DNA of 38,835 nt from Lentisphaeria bacterium (GCA_017963105.1 JAGCTY010000134.1:1-38835), one strand, 5' to 3'. Counted from the first letter of the stretch, positions 17,391-25,915 are shown. Made by a program: numbers and translations. The notes: a model not told the origin generated them from the letters alone.

Positions 17391-18467
17391 ATGGAAGCAT
17401 TCAAAGACGAACTGCGCCGCGTGGGCGAACAAATCGGGGAATTCATCCAAAACGACCCGTTCCCGGAGACCGTTCGGCCCCCTGCCCTCGGCGACGCCGT
17501 GCGCGATTATCCCGGACGCGGCGGCAAGCGCATCCGTCCCGCGCTCGTGCTGTGGGCGTGCGAACTCTTCGGCGGCGACCGCGAACAGGCGATCCCCGCG
17601 GCGGCGGCGATTGAAATCTACCACAACTGGACGCTCGTGCATGACGACATCATCGACCGCGACGACCTCCGGCGCGGCATGCCGTCCACGCACGTCACGG
17701 TCCGCGACTACGCCGCGTCCAAGCTCAACGCCGCGCCCGAGCAGGCGGCGTTCTTCGGCGAATCGCTCGCGATCCTCGCGGGCGACGTCCAGCAGGGATG
17801 GGCGGTGGAACGCCTCGCATCCGTCGCCGACCGCGGCGTCGATCCGGCGCTCGCGCTGACGCTGGTCCGCGCCATGCAGACGAAGCTGAACCGCGAGCTG
17901 ATCTCCGGCGAGGCGCGGGACGTGGAGTTCGAACTGCTCGACCCGTCGGCGGTCTCCATCCCGGACGTGATGAGCATGATCAACGGCAAGACCGGCGCGA
18001 TCATGGAGTTCGCGCTCCACTGCGGCGCAGCGATCGCGAAGGGCGCGTACGAACCGAAATCCCCCGATTTCGTGGCGCTTTCCCGTTACGCCGTGAACCT
18101 CGCCGCCGCGTTCCAGCTCCAGGACGACATGCTCGGCGTCTTCGGCGACGAAAAGGTCCTCGGCAAGCCGATCTGCTCCGATTTCCAGGAGGCGAAGCCC
18201 ACGATGCTCTTCCTCGAGGCGATCCACCATCTGGACGCGGCCGGCCGCGCCAGGCTCGATTCCTGCCTCCGGCTGCCGCGCTACACCGACGCAGACGTCG
18301 CCGCCATCCGCGCGATCCTGACCGAAAGCGGCTCCGCGGAGACCGTCCGAAACAGCATCGCCGCGCTCTCCGCGTGCGCCTCCGCCGCACTGCGCCAGCT
18401 CCCCGACAACCAATGGCGCACCATGCTGGACACCCTCGTCGAACAAATGTTAGTCCGTTCCGTATAA
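17391..18467 (+). CDS. Polyprenyl (geranylgeranyl/farnesyl-type) diphosphate synthase
   Basis: A 358-residue trans-isoprenyl diphosphate synthase. The first Asp-rich motif is DDIID (85-89, in LVHDDIIDRDDLRRG). The second is in LQDDMLGVFGD (about 242-252). GGKRIRPALVLWACELF near the start binds the homoallylic substrate. It condenses IPP with allylic diphosphates to make C15-C20 or longer chains for quinones, bactoprenol or carotenoids; chain length cannot be fixed from sequence. GGAG stands 5 bp before the ATG. The gene is 34 bp ahead of the epimerase-like gene, likely co-transcribed. DDIID (two residues between the Asp pairs) is the common bacterial form. Confidence 0.9.
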   Translation: MEAFKDELRRVGEQIGEFIQNDPFPETVRPPALGDAVRDYPGRGGKRIRPALVLWACELFGGDREQAIPAAAAIEIYHNWTLVHDDIIDRDDLRRGMPSTHVTVRDYAASKLNAAPEQAAFFGESLAILAGDVQQGWAVERLASVADRGVDPALALTLVRAMQTKLNRELISGEARDVEFELLDPSAVSIPDVMSMINGKTGAIMEFALHCGAAIAKGAYEPKSPDFVALSRYAVNLAAAFQLQDDMLGVFGDEKVLGKPICSDFQEAKPTMLFLEAIHHLDAAGRARLDSCLRLPRYTDADVAAIRAILTESGSAETVRNSIAALSACASAALRQLPDNQWRTMLDTLVEQMLVRSV

Positions 18468-18501
18468 TAACCCCCAAAAAACCCGTAAAGGAGAAATCCG
18501 T

Positions 18502-19587
18502 ATGAAGATCAAGAAGATCACGTTCCAGGGATGGAAAAACTGCATCGAGCTCACCAATGGCGAGTTCCGCATCGTCGTCACCACGGAGGTCGGCCCGCGC
18601 ATCGTCGGCGCCTTCCTCGGGAAGGGCGAAAACCTCCTTTACCTCGACAAGAAGCTGCTCGGCACCTCGAACCAGAAAGTCTGGACGAACTACGGCGGCC
18701 ACCGCATCTGGCACGCCCCGGAAGACAGCGTTCGCTCCTACTGCCCGGACAGCCATAAGGTCGTCGCGGCCGAGCTCCGCGACGGCGGCGTGGCGTTCAT
18801 GGCCCCTCGCGAGGAGCTCACCGGCATCGTGAAGACCATCAACGTCTATCCAGAGGGCGAAAACTCCTTCCGCATCGAGCATCAGATCCGCAACGAGGGC
18901 CTCTGGGACATCGAGGCCGCCGCGTGGGGCATCACCCAGCTCATGCCCGGCGGGACCGCCATCCTGCCGCAGAACCGCGGCCCGGAAGGGCTCGTCCCGA
19001 ACCGTTCCGTCAATTTCTGGCCCTATGCCAACCCCACCGATTCCCGGTTCGTGTTCGGCGACCAGTTCGTGCTTGTGAAGCAGACCGCGAAGGGCAAGCC
19101 CACCAAGATCGGCCTCAACTCCGCCGAAGGCTGGTGCGCCTACATCAACAAGAACACCGCGTTCATCAAGCAGTACGAGTATTTCGACGAAAACGAGTAT
19201 CCCGACCTCGGCAGTTCCATCGAAGTCTACACCGAGGGCGGCTACCTCGAACTCGAAACGCTCGGCCCGCTGGCCATCCTCGAGCCCGGCGACGAGGTCA
19301 CCCACTGCGAATACTGGACAGCAGCCGAAGTCGAACCGATGCCGCTCAACTGCGACGAGGACGTGATCAACATGCTCGGAATCGAAGAGAATGACGAGTG
19401 CTGCGACGACGACTGCTGCTGCCACGACCATGAGGAAGAAAAGAAGCCCGCGAAGAAAGCCGCGAAGAAAGCCGCGAAGAAGGCCGACTCCAAGGCCGCC
19501 GCGAAGAAGGACGGTGCGAAGAAGGCCGCCGACAAGAATACGGCAAAGAAGGCTCCGGCGAAGAAGGCCGCGAAGAAAGCCAAGTGA
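18502..19587 (+). CDS. Aldose-epimerase-like (DUF4380-type) protein with Cys/His patch and Lys/Ala histone-like tail
   Basis: A 361-residue protein. Residues 1 to about 290 look like the galactose-mutarotase beta-sandwich of the DUF4380 type (GPRIVGAFLGKGENLLYLD, YGGHRIWHAPED, FRIEHQIRNEGLWDIEAAAW, GPLAILEPGDEVTHCEYW). No catalytic role is proved. Residues 297-313 are an acidic Cys/His cluster (NDECCDDDCCCHDHEEE). Residues 314-361 are almost only Lys and Ala (KKAAKKAAKK, KKAPAKKAAKKAK), like eukaryotic H1 or bacterial AlgP/Hc1-type tails. AAAGGAG lies 8 bp before the ATG. There is no signal peptide, so it is cytoplasmic. The tail could bind nucleic acid and the cluster a metal; both are inference. 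The frame runs cleanly through the junction, so this is not a frameshift artefact. Confidence 0.8.
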   Translation: MKIKKITFQGWKNCIELTNGEFRIVVTTEVGPRIVGAFLGKGENLLYLDKKLLGTSNQKVWTNYGGHRIWHAPEDSVRSYCPDSHKVVAAELRDGGVAFMAPREELTGIVKTINVYPEGENSFRIEHQIRNEGLWDIEAAAWGITQLMPGGTAILPQNRGPEGLVPNRSVNFWPYANPTDSRFVFGDQFVLVKQTAKGKPTKIGLNSAEGWCAYINKNTAFIKQYEYFDENEYPDLGSSIEVYTEGGYLELETLGPLAILEPGDEVTHCEYWTAAEVEPMPLNCDEDVINMLGIEENDECCDDDCCCHDHEEEKKPAKKAAKKAAKKADSKAAAKKDGAKKAADKNTAKKAPAKKAAKKAK

Positions 19588-19625
19588 GGCTTTTATCAAA
19601 CAAATAAAAGGTTCCGCTGAAATGT

Positions 19626-19670
19626 TGCCGGAGCGCAGCCCGGCACTACTGCAGTGGAGGCATTGCTTCC
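19626..19670 (+). repeat. Double-hairpin element, copy B
   Basis: Stem TGCCGG/CCGGCA around loop AGCGCAGC (19626-19645), linker CTACTGCAGT, hairpin GGAGGC-ATT-GCTTCC (19656-19670, one G-U pair). It lies between co-directional genes, 39 bp after a stop, and runs straight into a terminator. Confidence 0.6.
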
Positions 19671-19704
19671 CCCCGTCCGGTCTGCAATCCGGCGGGGGAT
19701 TTTT
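19670..19704 (+). terminator. Terminator after the epimerase-like gene
   Basis: CCCCCG-T-CCGG pairs with CCGG-CGGGGG (10 bp, one bulge, 8-nt loop), then A and five T. It ends 17 bp before the next start codon. Confidence 0.75.
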
Positions 19705-19721
19705 CAGGAAGGAGAGTTTGA

Positions 19722-20168
19722 ATGATGGCACGCGCACAAATTTTTACCGCACGCATCGACTGGAGCGACCTCGATCTGCTCGGACACGTGAACAACCTCG
19801 CGTTTTCGAGGTTCTTTCAGGCCGCGCGCGTCGAGTATTGCGGGCACATCGGGCTGAACGTCTACCAGGGCATGGCGACGGGGCCGATCCTGGCGGCGTC
19901 GCGCGTGCAGTTCACCGCCCAGCTCTTCTTCCCCGGCAATGTCCGCATCCTCACGCGCATCAGGAAGACGGGCGGCACGAGCATCGTGCTGGAACACGCC
20001 CTGTTCGACGACAAGGGCACGCTTTGCGCGTTCGCCGAGGATGTGGTGGTGCGGTTCGATTTCAAGGCGGGCACGAAGATCCCGCTGGGCGACGTAATTC
20101 TCGGAAAGATCGCCGCCTACGAAGCCGCCTGCGAAGAGGAATTCCCCGGCCTGAACGAACGCGCATAA
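19722..20168 (+). CDS. Acyl-CoA thioesterase, hot-dog fold (4HBT)
   Basis: A 148-residue single hot-dog domain. The DLDLLGHVNN motif carries the active-site Asp region, followed by FSRFFQAARVEYCGHIGL. RVQFTAQLFFPGNVRILTRI is the usual central beta strand. These enzymes hydrolyse acyl-CoA thioesters; the acyl group is unknown. GGAG precedes the tandem ATG-ATG start, so initiation could be at either. The gene follows a terminator by 17 bp and may depend on read-through. Its stop is separated by one base from the double-hairpin element C. Confidence 0.88.
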   Translation: MMARAQIFTARIDWSDLDLLGHVNNLAFSRFFQAARVEYCGHIGLNVYQGMATGPILAASRVQFTAQLFFPGNVRILTRIRKTGGTSIVLEHALFDDKGTLCAFAEDVVVRFDFKAGTKIPLGDVILGKIAAYEAACEEEFPGLNERA

Positions 20169-20169
20169 C

Positions 20170-20252
20170 GTGTCCGGGCAAAGACGGACACTGCCAGATA
20201 CACCATGTGTGTGCTCTCGCGGAGCAGAGCACTACCCGGCACACTCCGTGTG
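20170..20252. repeat. Double-hairpin element, copy C (two tandem units)
   Basis: Unit 1: GTGTCCG/CGGACAC around GGCAAAGA (20170-20191), linker, then ACAC-CAT-GTGT (20200-20210). Unit 2: TGCTCT/AGAGCA around CGCGGAGC (20212-20231), linker CTACCCGG, then CACAC-TCC-GTGTG (20240-20252). It fills the whole gap between the convergent stop codons at 20166-20168 and 20253-20255. Confidence 0.6.
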
Positions 20253-22652
20253 TCAATCGTCGTCCAGGTCGAACAGGGATTCGCGGAAGAAAACGGCGAT
20301 CCGGGCCAGTTCGATCTTTTTTGCGGCGGACAGCCCGGATGCGCGGTCGAACCGGTTCACGAGCAATTCGGGATCGACGCCGAGGAAGAGCGCCCGCACG
20401 AACAGATATTCGCGGAATTCCTCGGAAAGCTTTGACAGCTGCGGACTGTTGACGAGGGTGAAGACGACGTGATCCTCCCCCTCGTCGGAACGGAGCTTAT
20501 TCCATGTGACCCGCTGGGTGATGCTGGCTTTTTCGTCGGAAACCTTCATGCGGAACGTGTTTCCGGAGATGTCATCCAGGACGCTGTCCGGATAGGCACG
20601 AGGGAAGAGTTTCATGCCGCGGAGCACCTTTTGGTTTTCGTCGAGATACGGCAGCAGCGGCGCGGCGTTCAGCACGAGGAATCTCCGGATGGCGAGGCAG
20701 TTTTTCCGGGGGCTTTCGTCCGTGAACTCCTTGTCCGCCAGCAGTTCGTTCACAAGCCGGAGCGCCTCGGCGCATTTCGATTCGCTGCGGATGGTGCCCG
20801 GCAGATAGTCCAGCAGGAGCAGGTAGTTCATGAGAAGTTTGGAATCCATCGAGCTCCCGGCGACTTTTTCAGGCTCCGTTTTGACGGGTTCCGTCCTGTC
20901 GGGCGTCGTCTGTGCATTGTCGGGCTCCGTTTTCGCCGGGTCCGGCTTCGTCGTCTGCACGGTGACGACCGGCTTCTGGTCGGGGTTCATCGTTTCCGGC
21001 TTCGTCCCGGTCGAAACGGGGATCTCCCCGCCGAGGGACACGGCGAGCTGCAGATCGGAGAGCAGTTTGATGTAGGCGTCGACCTTTTCCGCGTGTTCCG
21101 GCAGATAGATGTGCTCGGTGAGTTCGGCGTCGAGTTTCTTGAGCTCGTCGCGTTTCGACAGCGCGGCCTGGTAAAGGTCGTCGAGCGCTTCGAAATCCAT
21201 CTCCGCGGCATCTCCCGGTTTGAACGTTTCCGCCCGGTCCAGGAGCTCGTTCCGAAGGGCCAGCGCGCGGCTCTGCTTTTCCTCGGCGCGGAGCGCGGCG
21301 AGCGCCTCGACCGCCTCGACCGGCGCTTTCGGTCCGGCGTCCGCAACAAATTTTTCAACCTGTTTCAGTTCCAGGCCGGAACCTTTGGATTCCTCCTGGA
21401 TCATGCGCCAGCGCGCCTGGTAAAAAGCCTCGTCATGAACGGATGACGGCTCCGTTTTCCCCCCGGATGCGGGGTTCGACGGGACAGACACGCTGCCGCC
21501 GGCGGAGGGCGGTACGTCCCTGCCCGGCTCATCCGTTGTGTTCGAAGCGAGCCCGAACACGATCGCGGCGATCACGGCGACCAGCAGGACCGCCGCAACG
21601 ACGATCGCCCACACAGGGAAGCGTTTCCGCCCAACCGGATCCGACTGCGCCGGGACGCGGCCCGTTCCGGTTTTTTTCTTCTTCTTTGCGGCAGGCGCGG
21701 CGGCGTTGAGCTCGCGCTGAATGTCTTTCAGTTCATCGACCACGTCGCTCCAGTCCGCAGGCCGGTTTGCCGGGTCCTTCTCCATCAGCGCGTCGACCAG
21801 GTCGGAGAGGCGGCGCGGGATGTTCGGATTGAGCTCGCAGAGCGGCGTCTGGACGTCGGAAAGCTGCATGGCGCAGACTTTCACCGGGTCGGCGTCGATG
21901 AACGGTTCGTGTCCGATCAGGATATGGTAGGCCGTGGCGCCGAAGGAATACATGTCGGATTTGAACCCGGGGACGTCCTTGTCGCCGTTGATGATCTCGG
22001 GCGGGGCGTAGGCGGGCGTGGCGCGGATGTCCTCGTCGGCCAGCTCGGGGTCCTTCGCGCGGCGGGCAAGCCCGAAATCGGCGAGCTTGACCTTCCCGTT
22101 CAGGCGCATGATGATGTTTTCCGGCTTGATGTCGCCGTGGCTGAGCTGGTTGCGCGTCCACGCGTAGGAAAGCGCGTTCGCCACCGAGATGAAGACGTCC
22201 AGCGCCTGCGGAATGTTCAGCGGCCCGACGTTGTTCAGCACCAGCTCCAGATTCTCCCCGGTGATCTTCTCCATCACGAAATAATAGATGCCGTCCTCGG
22301 TCACGCCCGCGTCGTACGCCTGCACCACGTTCGGATGCGACAGGCTGGCCGCCGCCCGCGCCTCGCGGAAGAACCGTTCCACGTACACCTCGTCGCTGGC
22401 GCTGTCGTCGGACAGGATCTTGATCGCGACCTCGCGGTCGAGGTTGGTCTGGCGCGCCTGGTACACGATCCCCATCGCGCCGCGTCCGAGTTCCTCCTCG
22501 ATCTCGAATCCGGCCACGACTTCGCCCGGCCGCAGGTCGCGGCGCAGCGGGATGTCGCCGCCGCACTTCTTGCAACGATACGTCACCGTCCCGTCGTCGT
22601 GTTTCTGCGGCGTGGTCGCTTCGAGCTGCTGGCATTTCGGACAGTATAGCAT
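20253..22652 (-). CDS. Membrane Ser/Thr protein kinase (Hanks type) with N-terminal zinc ribbon
   Basis: A 799-residue receptor-like kinase. Residues 1-33 hold two CxxC pairs (CPKC, CKKC), a zinc ribbon. The kinase domain (about 48-315) has glycine loop LGRGAMGIVY, VAIKIL with the ATP Lys, catalytic loop HGDIKPENI and metal motif ADFGLA. HGD in place of HRD makes it a non-RD kinase. A Lys-rich juxtamembrane stretch leads to one membrane helix (about 348-370). The C-terminal 430 residues are outside the cytoplasm, with a Thr/Pro/Glu linker (TTPDRTEPVKTEPEK), and match no sensor domain I recognise. AGGA lies 9 bp before the ATG. The gene is monocistronic and divergent from a glycosyltransferase. 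Substrates are unknown. Confidence 0.9.
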   Translation of the reverse strand: MLYCPKCQQLEATTPQKHDDGTVTYRCKKCGGDIPLRRDLRPGEVVAGFEIEEELGRGAMGIVYQARQTNLDREVAIKILSDDSASDEVYVERFFREARAAASLSHPNVVQAYDAGVTEDGIYYFVMEKITGENLELVLNNVGPLNIPQALDVFISVANALSYAWTRNQLSHGDIKPENIIMRLNGKVKLADFGLARRAKDPELADEDIRATPAYAPPEIINGDKDVPGFKSDMYSFGATAYHILIGHEPFIDADPVKVCAMQLSDVQTPLCELNPNIPRRLSDLVDALMEKDPANRPADWSDVVDELKDIQRELNAAAPAAKKKKKTGTGRVPAQSDPVGRKRFPVWAIVVAAVLLVAVIAAIVFGLASNTTDEPGRDVPPSAGGSVSVPSNPASGGKTEPSSVHDEAFYQARWRMIQEESKGSGLELKQVEKFVADAGPKAPVEAVEALAALRAEEKQSRALALRNELLDRAETFKPGDAAEMDFEALDDLYQAALSKRDELKKLDAELTEHIYLPEHAEKVDAYIKLLSDLQLAVSLGGEIPVSTGTKPETMNPDQKPVVTVQTTKPDPAKTEPDNAQTTPDRTEPVKTEPEKVAGSSMDSKLLMNYLLLLDYLPGTIRSESKCAEALRLVNELLADKEFTDESPRKNCLAIRRFLVLNAAPLLPYLDENQKVLRGMKLFPRAYPDSVLDDISGNTFRMKVSDEKASITQRVTWNKLRSDEGEDHVVFTLVNSPQLSKLSEEFREYLFVRALFLGVDPELLVNRFDRASGLSAAKKIELARIAVFFRESLFDLDDD

Positions 22653-22733
22653 GGGTTCGTTTCCTGTTGCGCCCTGACCGCGGCCGGGAATAAACGCGTC
22701 CCGGCGGCGGGCATCATGGCATGATATCTTACT

Positions 22734-22762
22734 AATATAAACCGCGCATTCCGAAACTTCAA
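22734..22762 (-). promoter_or_regulatory. Promoter of the Ser/Thr kinase gene
   Basis: Minus strand: TTGAAG (22762-22757), 17-bp spacer, TATATT (22739-22734). The start codon is about 80 bp on. Confidence 0.7.
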
Positions 22763-22814
22763 CCGGGATTCGTTATTTTTTCCTCATTTCGACCGTTTTT
22801 CAGGGAGCCGGCGC

Positions 22815-22842
22815 TTGTTTTTCGGATGAACTGGAGTATATT
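22815..22842 (+). promoter_or_regulatory. Promoter of the glycosyltransferase gene
   Basis: TTGTTT (22815-22820), 16-bp spacer, TATATT (22837-22842). Transcription from about 22850 rules out a start codon at 22826 and favours 22907. Confidence 0.6.
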
Positions 22843-22906
22843 ATGTCTTCGTATCCCGCAACGATCTCATTCCGGACGCTCCGGACAACTCTTTTTCGAG
22901 CTCAAA

Positions 22907-24082
22907 ATGTTTCAATTCATACCGCCTAAACTGACCGTCCCCGCCCGCCCGGGGTCGCCCGCGGCAAACAGAAAACCGGAGGAGGAAGCATCCGGTCCGG
23001 TCAGGCTGGATCCGCGGCGGGTATATGTTTTCGGATCCACGCACATCGACGTCGGCGGCTGCTCCTACTACCGCATCCTCTTCACTTCCCAGCTGCTTTC
23101 CCAGATCTACAACCAGGCGCTCTTCTGCGACACCCGCCTGCTGTTCCACTACGATTACATCTTCCCCGCCCTTTCGTCGTTCCGGCTCCAGCGCGCCTGC
23201 TCCACCCGTGACCTCCGCTGGCTGCGCAACGTCCTGATCCCAGCGAAAAACAAATACGGGTTCCCATTCATCTACGAGATCGACGACATCCTCGTCGAGG
23301 AGGATATCCCGGTCTACAACTGCTACCGCAGTATTTTCAAGGAGGGCAAGGACGCCCTCCCCGTCTACATGGACGCCAGCGACGCCATCACGGTCACCTG
23401 CGAACCGCTGGTCGACTACTACAGCACGAAATTCGGCATCCCGCGCGACAAATTCCGTGTGATCCCGAACTACCTGCCGCGCTACTTCTTCGATTCCTAC
23501 GACGAGGCAGTCATCCTTGACCGCATCCGCTCGCAAAAAAAACGCAGGCCGCGCATCTGCTTCTCCTGCAGCATGTCTCACTTCGACATGAACCGCACCG
23601 GGGCGGGCGACGATTTCTCCGACATCCTAGACTGGATCGTGGAGAACCGCCGCAGATACGAGTTCGTCTTCCATGGCGGATTCCCCCCTGCCCTCAAACA
23701 ATACGCCGACGATTTCACGCGCATCCCGATCGGACCCTTCCTCGACTATCCGCGCGTGCGCCGGTCCATCCATGCCGACCTTTTCATCCAGCCGCTGCGC
23801 CACTCCATGTTCAACGAATGCAAGAGTCCGATCAAACTGCTGGAATCCTGGGCGGAGGGCACGCCCGCCTTCGTGCAGGACCTCGGCTGCTACATGCGGA
23901 TCGCACCGGACGCCTGTTTCGACACGGCGGACACGCTCGACCGCAAGGTCGAGGCGCTGTTCGCGGACCCGGACGCGCAACTCCAAACCATCCGCGCGAA
24001 CTATGCGCGCATGAAGGACTACTGGCTCGACGACCACCTGAGCGAATGGCTGGAAGTCATGCTCTACCCGAAGGGGCGCTGA
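22907..24082 (+). CDS. Glycosyltransferase-like protein (GT-B/GT1-type)
   Basis: A 391-residue protein if it starts at 22907 (MFQFIPPKL). The longer frame from 22826 would begin inside the promoter. The visible blocks suit a GT-B enzyme: an N-terminal part with GSTHIDVGGCSYYRILFTSQ and YEIDDILVEEDIPVYNC, then TVTCEPLVDYYSTKFGIP, a C-terminal domain with RICFSCSMSHFDMN, and ECKSPIKLLESWAEGTPAF, where the donor sugar would bind. The EIDD..E and KLLE..A patterns resemble glycosyltransferases found with methyltransferase or O-antigen genes. No signal peptide is seen, so it is cytoplasmic. The ribosome site is weak (GAG 9 bp upstream). It stands alone, so donor and acceptor are unknown. Confidence 0.7.
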   Translation: MFQFIPPKLTVPARPGSPAANRKPEEEASGPVRLDPRRVYVFGSTHIDVGGCSYYRILFTSQLLSQIYNQALFCDTRLLFHYDYIFPALSSFRLQRACSTRDLRWLRNVLIPAKNKYGFPFIYEIDDILVEEDIPVYNCYRSIFKEGKDALPVYMDASDAITVTCEPLVDYYSTKFGIPRDKFRVIPNYLPRYFFDSYDEAVILDRIRSQKKRRPRICFSCSMSHFDMNRTGAGDDFSDILDWIVENRRRYEFVFHGGFPPALKQYADDFTRIPIGPFLDYPRVRRSIHADLFIQPLRHSMFNECKSPIKLLESWAEGTPAFVQDLGCYMRIAPDACFDTADTLDRKVEALFADPDAQLQTIRANYARMKDYWLDDHLSEWLEVMLYPKGR

Positions 24083-24115
24083 CAAGAGGCTTTTGCCCCT
24101 CAACCGATCCGCCGG

Positions 24116-24163
24116 GTGCGCGAGCGAAAGCCGCGCACTGCCGCGGTGGAGGGATTTCCCTCC
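24116..24163. repeat. Double-hairpin element, copy D
   Basis: Stem GTGCGC/GCGCAC around loop GAGCGAAAGCC (24116-24138), linker TGCCGCGGT, hairpin GGAGGG-ATTT-CCCTCC (24148-24163). It lies between convergent genes and its last base abuts the YhcH stop codon at 24164. Confidence 0.65.
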
Positions 24164-24622
24164 TCAGAAAAGGTCGGCGCGGAGCTTCACGACGGCCTTC
24201 TTGATGCGGCAGGGCGCTTCGGCGGCGAGCTTCGCGAAATGCTCGTCCGTGGGGAACAGCAGCACGAACCGGCCCGGCGCCATGGCGCAGAGCGTCATCA
24301 TCTTCTGCGCGTGATAGAACGCAAAATCCTTTTCGGCGTCGTAGGGCGTCTTGAGCGTGGATTCGTCCAGCGGCGCAACGGCGATGTATTCCGTATTCGC
24401 GATGCAATACTGGATGTCGATGTATTTCCGGTGCGCCTCGAGGATCGGCGAAGGTTCCGCCTCGGTGTCGTAGGACTGCACCATCACGTACAAATCGCGT
24501 CCGATGAGCTCGTGCGTGGCGTCCGGCGAGTCCGGCGTGAGCGTTTTCAGAAACTCGAACGCTTTCATGGTCGCAGGGCTGAAACGGTATAGCCCGATGT
24601 TGTCGATATGGTCGCAAATCAT
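24164..24622 (-). CDS. YhcH/YjgK/YiaL-family (DUF386) protein
   Basis: A 152-residue cupin-like protein of the YhcH family, which includes proteins linked to sialic acid and sugar-acid use (NanQ is a sialic-acid anomerase). Family features: the start MICDHIDNIGLYR, LEAHRKYIDIQYCI, YDAEKDFAFY and GRFVLLFPTDEH, whose His and Glu residues would bind the metal. The start at 24622 has AGGAGG 6 bp upstream; a longer frame to 24646 would overlap the previous gene. It follows the amide hydrolase gene by 20 bp, so the two form an operon. The exact sugar is not known. The stop is directly followed by element D. Confidence 0.88.
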   Translation of the reverse strand: MICDHIDNIGLYRFSPATMKAFEFLKTLTPDSPDATHELIGRDLYVMVQSYDTEAEPSPILEAHRKYIDIQYCIANTEYIAVAPLDESTLKTPYDAEKDFAFYHAQKMMTLCAMAPGRFVLLFPTDEHFAKLAAEAPCRIKKAVVKLRADLF

Positions 24623-24642
24623 GTTAGCCTCCTGGTGCCGGT

Positions 24643-25836
24643 TCAATCGACGTAAACGACGGGAGTGTCGGATACGAATTGGTTTTTGTTGTTGAATGCG
24701 TGGAGAAGAAAAAGCCGGTGGCCGTGATCGAAATCTTCACGGAAATAGAAGTCGGCCTTTTGATTCCCCGGTTCATAGTAGATGCTCCACAGGGTCACGT
24801 CGTTGTCGCCGTCCGTCTGCGGATACTGCGACTGCGCGACGGACGCCAGCAGGGCCCGTACTTCCTGAAACGGAAATCCTGGCCCCCAGCGGTACTGACC
24901 ATCGCCGGACTTGCCGAGGACGAAATCCGGCCCGAACCGGGACAGCCAGTCGAACCGCTGGTGGGACTGCTCGGAGCCGACGCCCTTCTTCGCACAGTCG
25001 GCGAGATAGTGGTTCGTGACGACGTTCGTTTCCGCGACGAGCATTTCGCCGTTCACGTACTCCACGACCACGCTTTTCCCGCTCTTGTCCGCGATGGCGA
25101 AATGATGCGCCGCGCCGATGGACGAGTTCATGTCGTACTGCTTGAGGAGTTCGATCGCTTCGTCCACGTTCGCCGCGCGGTCCAGCAGCAGCCGGATGGC
25201 TGTCGTAGTCGTGAGGTCGGGCTTGTCCGTCTTCTGGTGCGTCTCCTCGTCGTCCCCGGCCATGAGGTCGGCGATGACCAGCCCCTTCTCGTTCATGCCG
25301 TCGAGCGGGACGTAGATCGCCGCGAGCGTCTGGATGCGCTCCGGCATGGAGCCGTCGGGCAAATAATCGTCCCCGAATCCGAGGAAATCGAGGTCGCAGG
25401 TGGACAGCGATTCGTAGCCGTCCTCCGGCACGGTGTGGACGATCATGGCGCGGCCCTTCGCCCAGTCGAAATTCCGCCCGAAATACACGTTGCCGTCCTT
25501 ATCCTTCACGCAGACCGTGGAGCAGCCGTAATCGCCGGGTTTAATCTCGTTGTCCGCCTTTTTGTAATACCCGCCGGACAGGAATCCGATCAGGTAGTCC
25601 GCCACGGCGGAATCGTCCGCCGCGCCGCCACGCGCGAGAAACGCATCGAATCCGTAGTCGCCGCGGTACTCCATGACGTACAGGCCGTCCTGGAGCTTGT
25701 GGATGCTCCGCGCCGCGATGATGAACGTGCCGAACTTATGCCATGCGCCGAGCGCGACCGCGGCGAGAATCAGGACAAGCGCGGCGGGAGTCAGGATCAG
25801 GACGAGTTTCAGGTGCTTTTTCGTTTTGTTCTGCAT
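24643..25836 (-). CDS. Linear amide C-N hydrolase (choloylglycine hydrolase-like Ntn enzyme), membrane-anchored
   Basis: A 397-residue protein starting at 25836 (GAGG 9 bp upstream); the longer frame would cross the upstream terminator hairpin. Residues about 9-32 are a hydrophobic anchor (LVLILTPAALVLILAAVAL). The Ntn core begins at the nucleophile Cys in YGCSTVCVKDKDG (about residue 105), followed by VYFGRNFDWAKG and later SSIGAAHHFAIADKSGKSV. Family members cut linear amides such as conjugated bile acids, penicillin V or N-acyl signals. The Cys normally becomes N-terminal by self-cleavage, so about 100 residues including the anchor would be removed or kept as a non-covalent piece. The substrate is unknown. 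It is the first gene of an operon with the YhcH gene. Confidence 0.8.
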   Translation of the reverse strand: MQNKTKKHLKLVLILTPAALVLILAAVALGAWHKFGTFIIAARSIHKLQDGLYVMEYRGDYGFDAFLARGGAADDSAVADYLIGFLSGGYYKKADNEIKPGDYGCSTVCVKDKDGNVYFGRNFDWAKGRAMIVHTVPEDGYESLSTCDLDFLGFGDDYLPDGSMPERIQTLAAIYVPLDGMNEKGLVIADLMAGDDEETHQKTDKPDLTTTTAIRLLLDRAANVDEAIELLKQYDMNSSIGAAHHFAIADKSGKSVVVEYVNGEMLVAETNVVTNHYLADCAKKGVGSEQSHQRFDWLSRFGPDFVLGKSGDGQYRWGPGFPFQEVRALLASVAQSQYPQTDGDNDVTLWSIYYEPGNQKADFYFREDFDHGHRLFLLHAFNNKNQFVSDTPVVYVD

Positions 25837-25877
25837 GGGGAAGACCTCGTTTTTGTGCGCGCGTGAAAAAGGGAAAG

Positions 25878-25915
25878 GACGTTCCGTCACGGGAAAAACC
25901 GTTTGGCGGAACGTC
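25878..25915. terminator. Bidirectional-looking terminator between ychJ and the amide hydrolase gene
   Basis: GACGTTCCG pairs with CGGAACGTC (9 bp) with a nested ACGG/CCGT stem. Pyrimidine tracts lie on both sides: TTTTGT on plus, CTTTCCCTTTTT on minus. It closes the his-cmk operon on the minus strand. Confidence 0.7.
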
